DNA of 14,384 nt from contig JASLHL010000094.1 of assembly GCA_030152225.1 (NCBI GenBank), positions 1-14,384 on the forward strand, written 5' to 3'. The stretch's first letter is position 1, and each line of letters opens with the position of its first letter. Of the stretch, positions 14,176 through 14,384 are shown piece after piece. Source of the DNA: Flavobacterium sp. (GTDB taxonomy: Bacteria; Bacteroidota; Bacteroidia; Flavobacteriales; Flavobacteriaceae). The position numbers were made by a program, and so were the translations under genes. The notes below the pieces were generated by a model, which was not told the origin of the DNA, ran no database searches, and was given only the letters and a program-made list of their open reading frames with translations.

Positions 14176-14384
14176 TTATGGAGCCATCTGTTGTTCTAGT
14201 AAATACAAATAAGCATTAGGTAAATGATGTGACATGATGTTATCTGACTGATTGAATTGACTTTGGTAAGCCGGATTCGATAAACCATCTAAGATAATTG
14301 GCGTACCACATCGGCTGTAGTTACTTTCTTGACGGTAGTGGGGTTCTTATAAATCAGGAAGTGATTTTTGAATTTCTTTGAACA
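14176..14384 (-). pseudogene. 3' end of an interrupted gene running off the right edge
   Basis: On the minus strand one frame reads, from the window edge, FKEIQKSLPDL, then TAA (14347-14349), then EPHYRQESNYSRCGTPIILD and on for 56 residues to LYLLEQQMAP and a TAA stop at 14176-14178. The stretch after the first stop looks like real protein and has markedly higher GC than the spacer beside it. It has no start codon near its beginning: its first Met is about 38 residues in. It therefore reads like the C-terminus of a larger gene interrupted by a nonsense change, such as CAA to TAA. I do not recognise the family. A sequencing error, or a frameshift further right, could give the same picture. 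Confidence 0.45.

Noticed and set aside
1..14384. CRISPR array or phage/defence genes
   Set aside because: No regularly spaced direct repeats with unique spacers and no Cas, toxin or phage structural motifs were seen.

Overview
The window looks like chromosomal DNA of a flavobacterium (Bacteroidota, family Flavobacteriaceae; Myroides-like by general feel, which is inference). The signs are AT-rich spacers, starts without a visible Shine-Dalgarno sequence, -7 promoter boxes of the TAnnTTTG type (TATCTTTG appears at several sites), a lipoprotein with an acidic SSDD export signal after the lipobox cysteine, and Bacteroidota-type architecture of the metal-efflux proteins.

Left part (1-3240, + strand). 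An AraC-family regulator (284-1132) is followed by a Bcr/CflA-type MFS drug exporter (1196-2371) with its own well-formed promoter. The regulator's promoter, terminator-like hairpin and first 11 codons also occur once upstream (about 32-200) as a broken tandem copy. A 10-unit heptamer repeat (2379-2448) separates the exporter from a small two-TM protein of unknown function (2571-3203), which ends at a bidirectional terminator shared with the convergent gene to its right.

Middle (3241-4730, - strand). A cell-surface lipoprotein with YD-like repeats (3252-4010) is followed by a roughly 450-base spacer with a probable transposase scrap (4172-4318). Next come a tRNA-Arg(TCT) gene (4458-4531) with its terminator and two leader hairpins.

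Main system (4728-12643, - strand). This is a heavy-metal (most likely Cu/Ag) tripartite efflux operon. In transcription order it holds a small secreted Cys/Met-rich protein (12218-12643), a CusA-type RND pump of 1281 residues, a TolC/CusC-type outer-membrane channel and a CusB-type adaptor. The pump and channel genes overlap by 8 bases, and channel and adaptor are 10 bases apart. Several parts carry extra candidate metal-handling sequence: an N-terminal CxMHP...CPxCxM metal-binding motif and two C-terminal HMA-like domains on the adaptor, a Met/Ser/Thr-rich insert in the channel, and a Cys/Met-rich leader protein. The likely logic is periplasmic capture of metal by these domains, transfer to the RND pump, and export through the outer membrane. 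No dedicated regulator or P-type ATPase lies in the window.

Right part (12644-14384). A strong 18-bp terminator hairpin serves an unrecognised 300-residue protein (12880-13782, - strand). About 390 bases of very AT-rich spacer follow, and then the 3' end of a minus-strand gene that runs off the window and carries an in-frame stop (14176-14384), probably a pseudogene.
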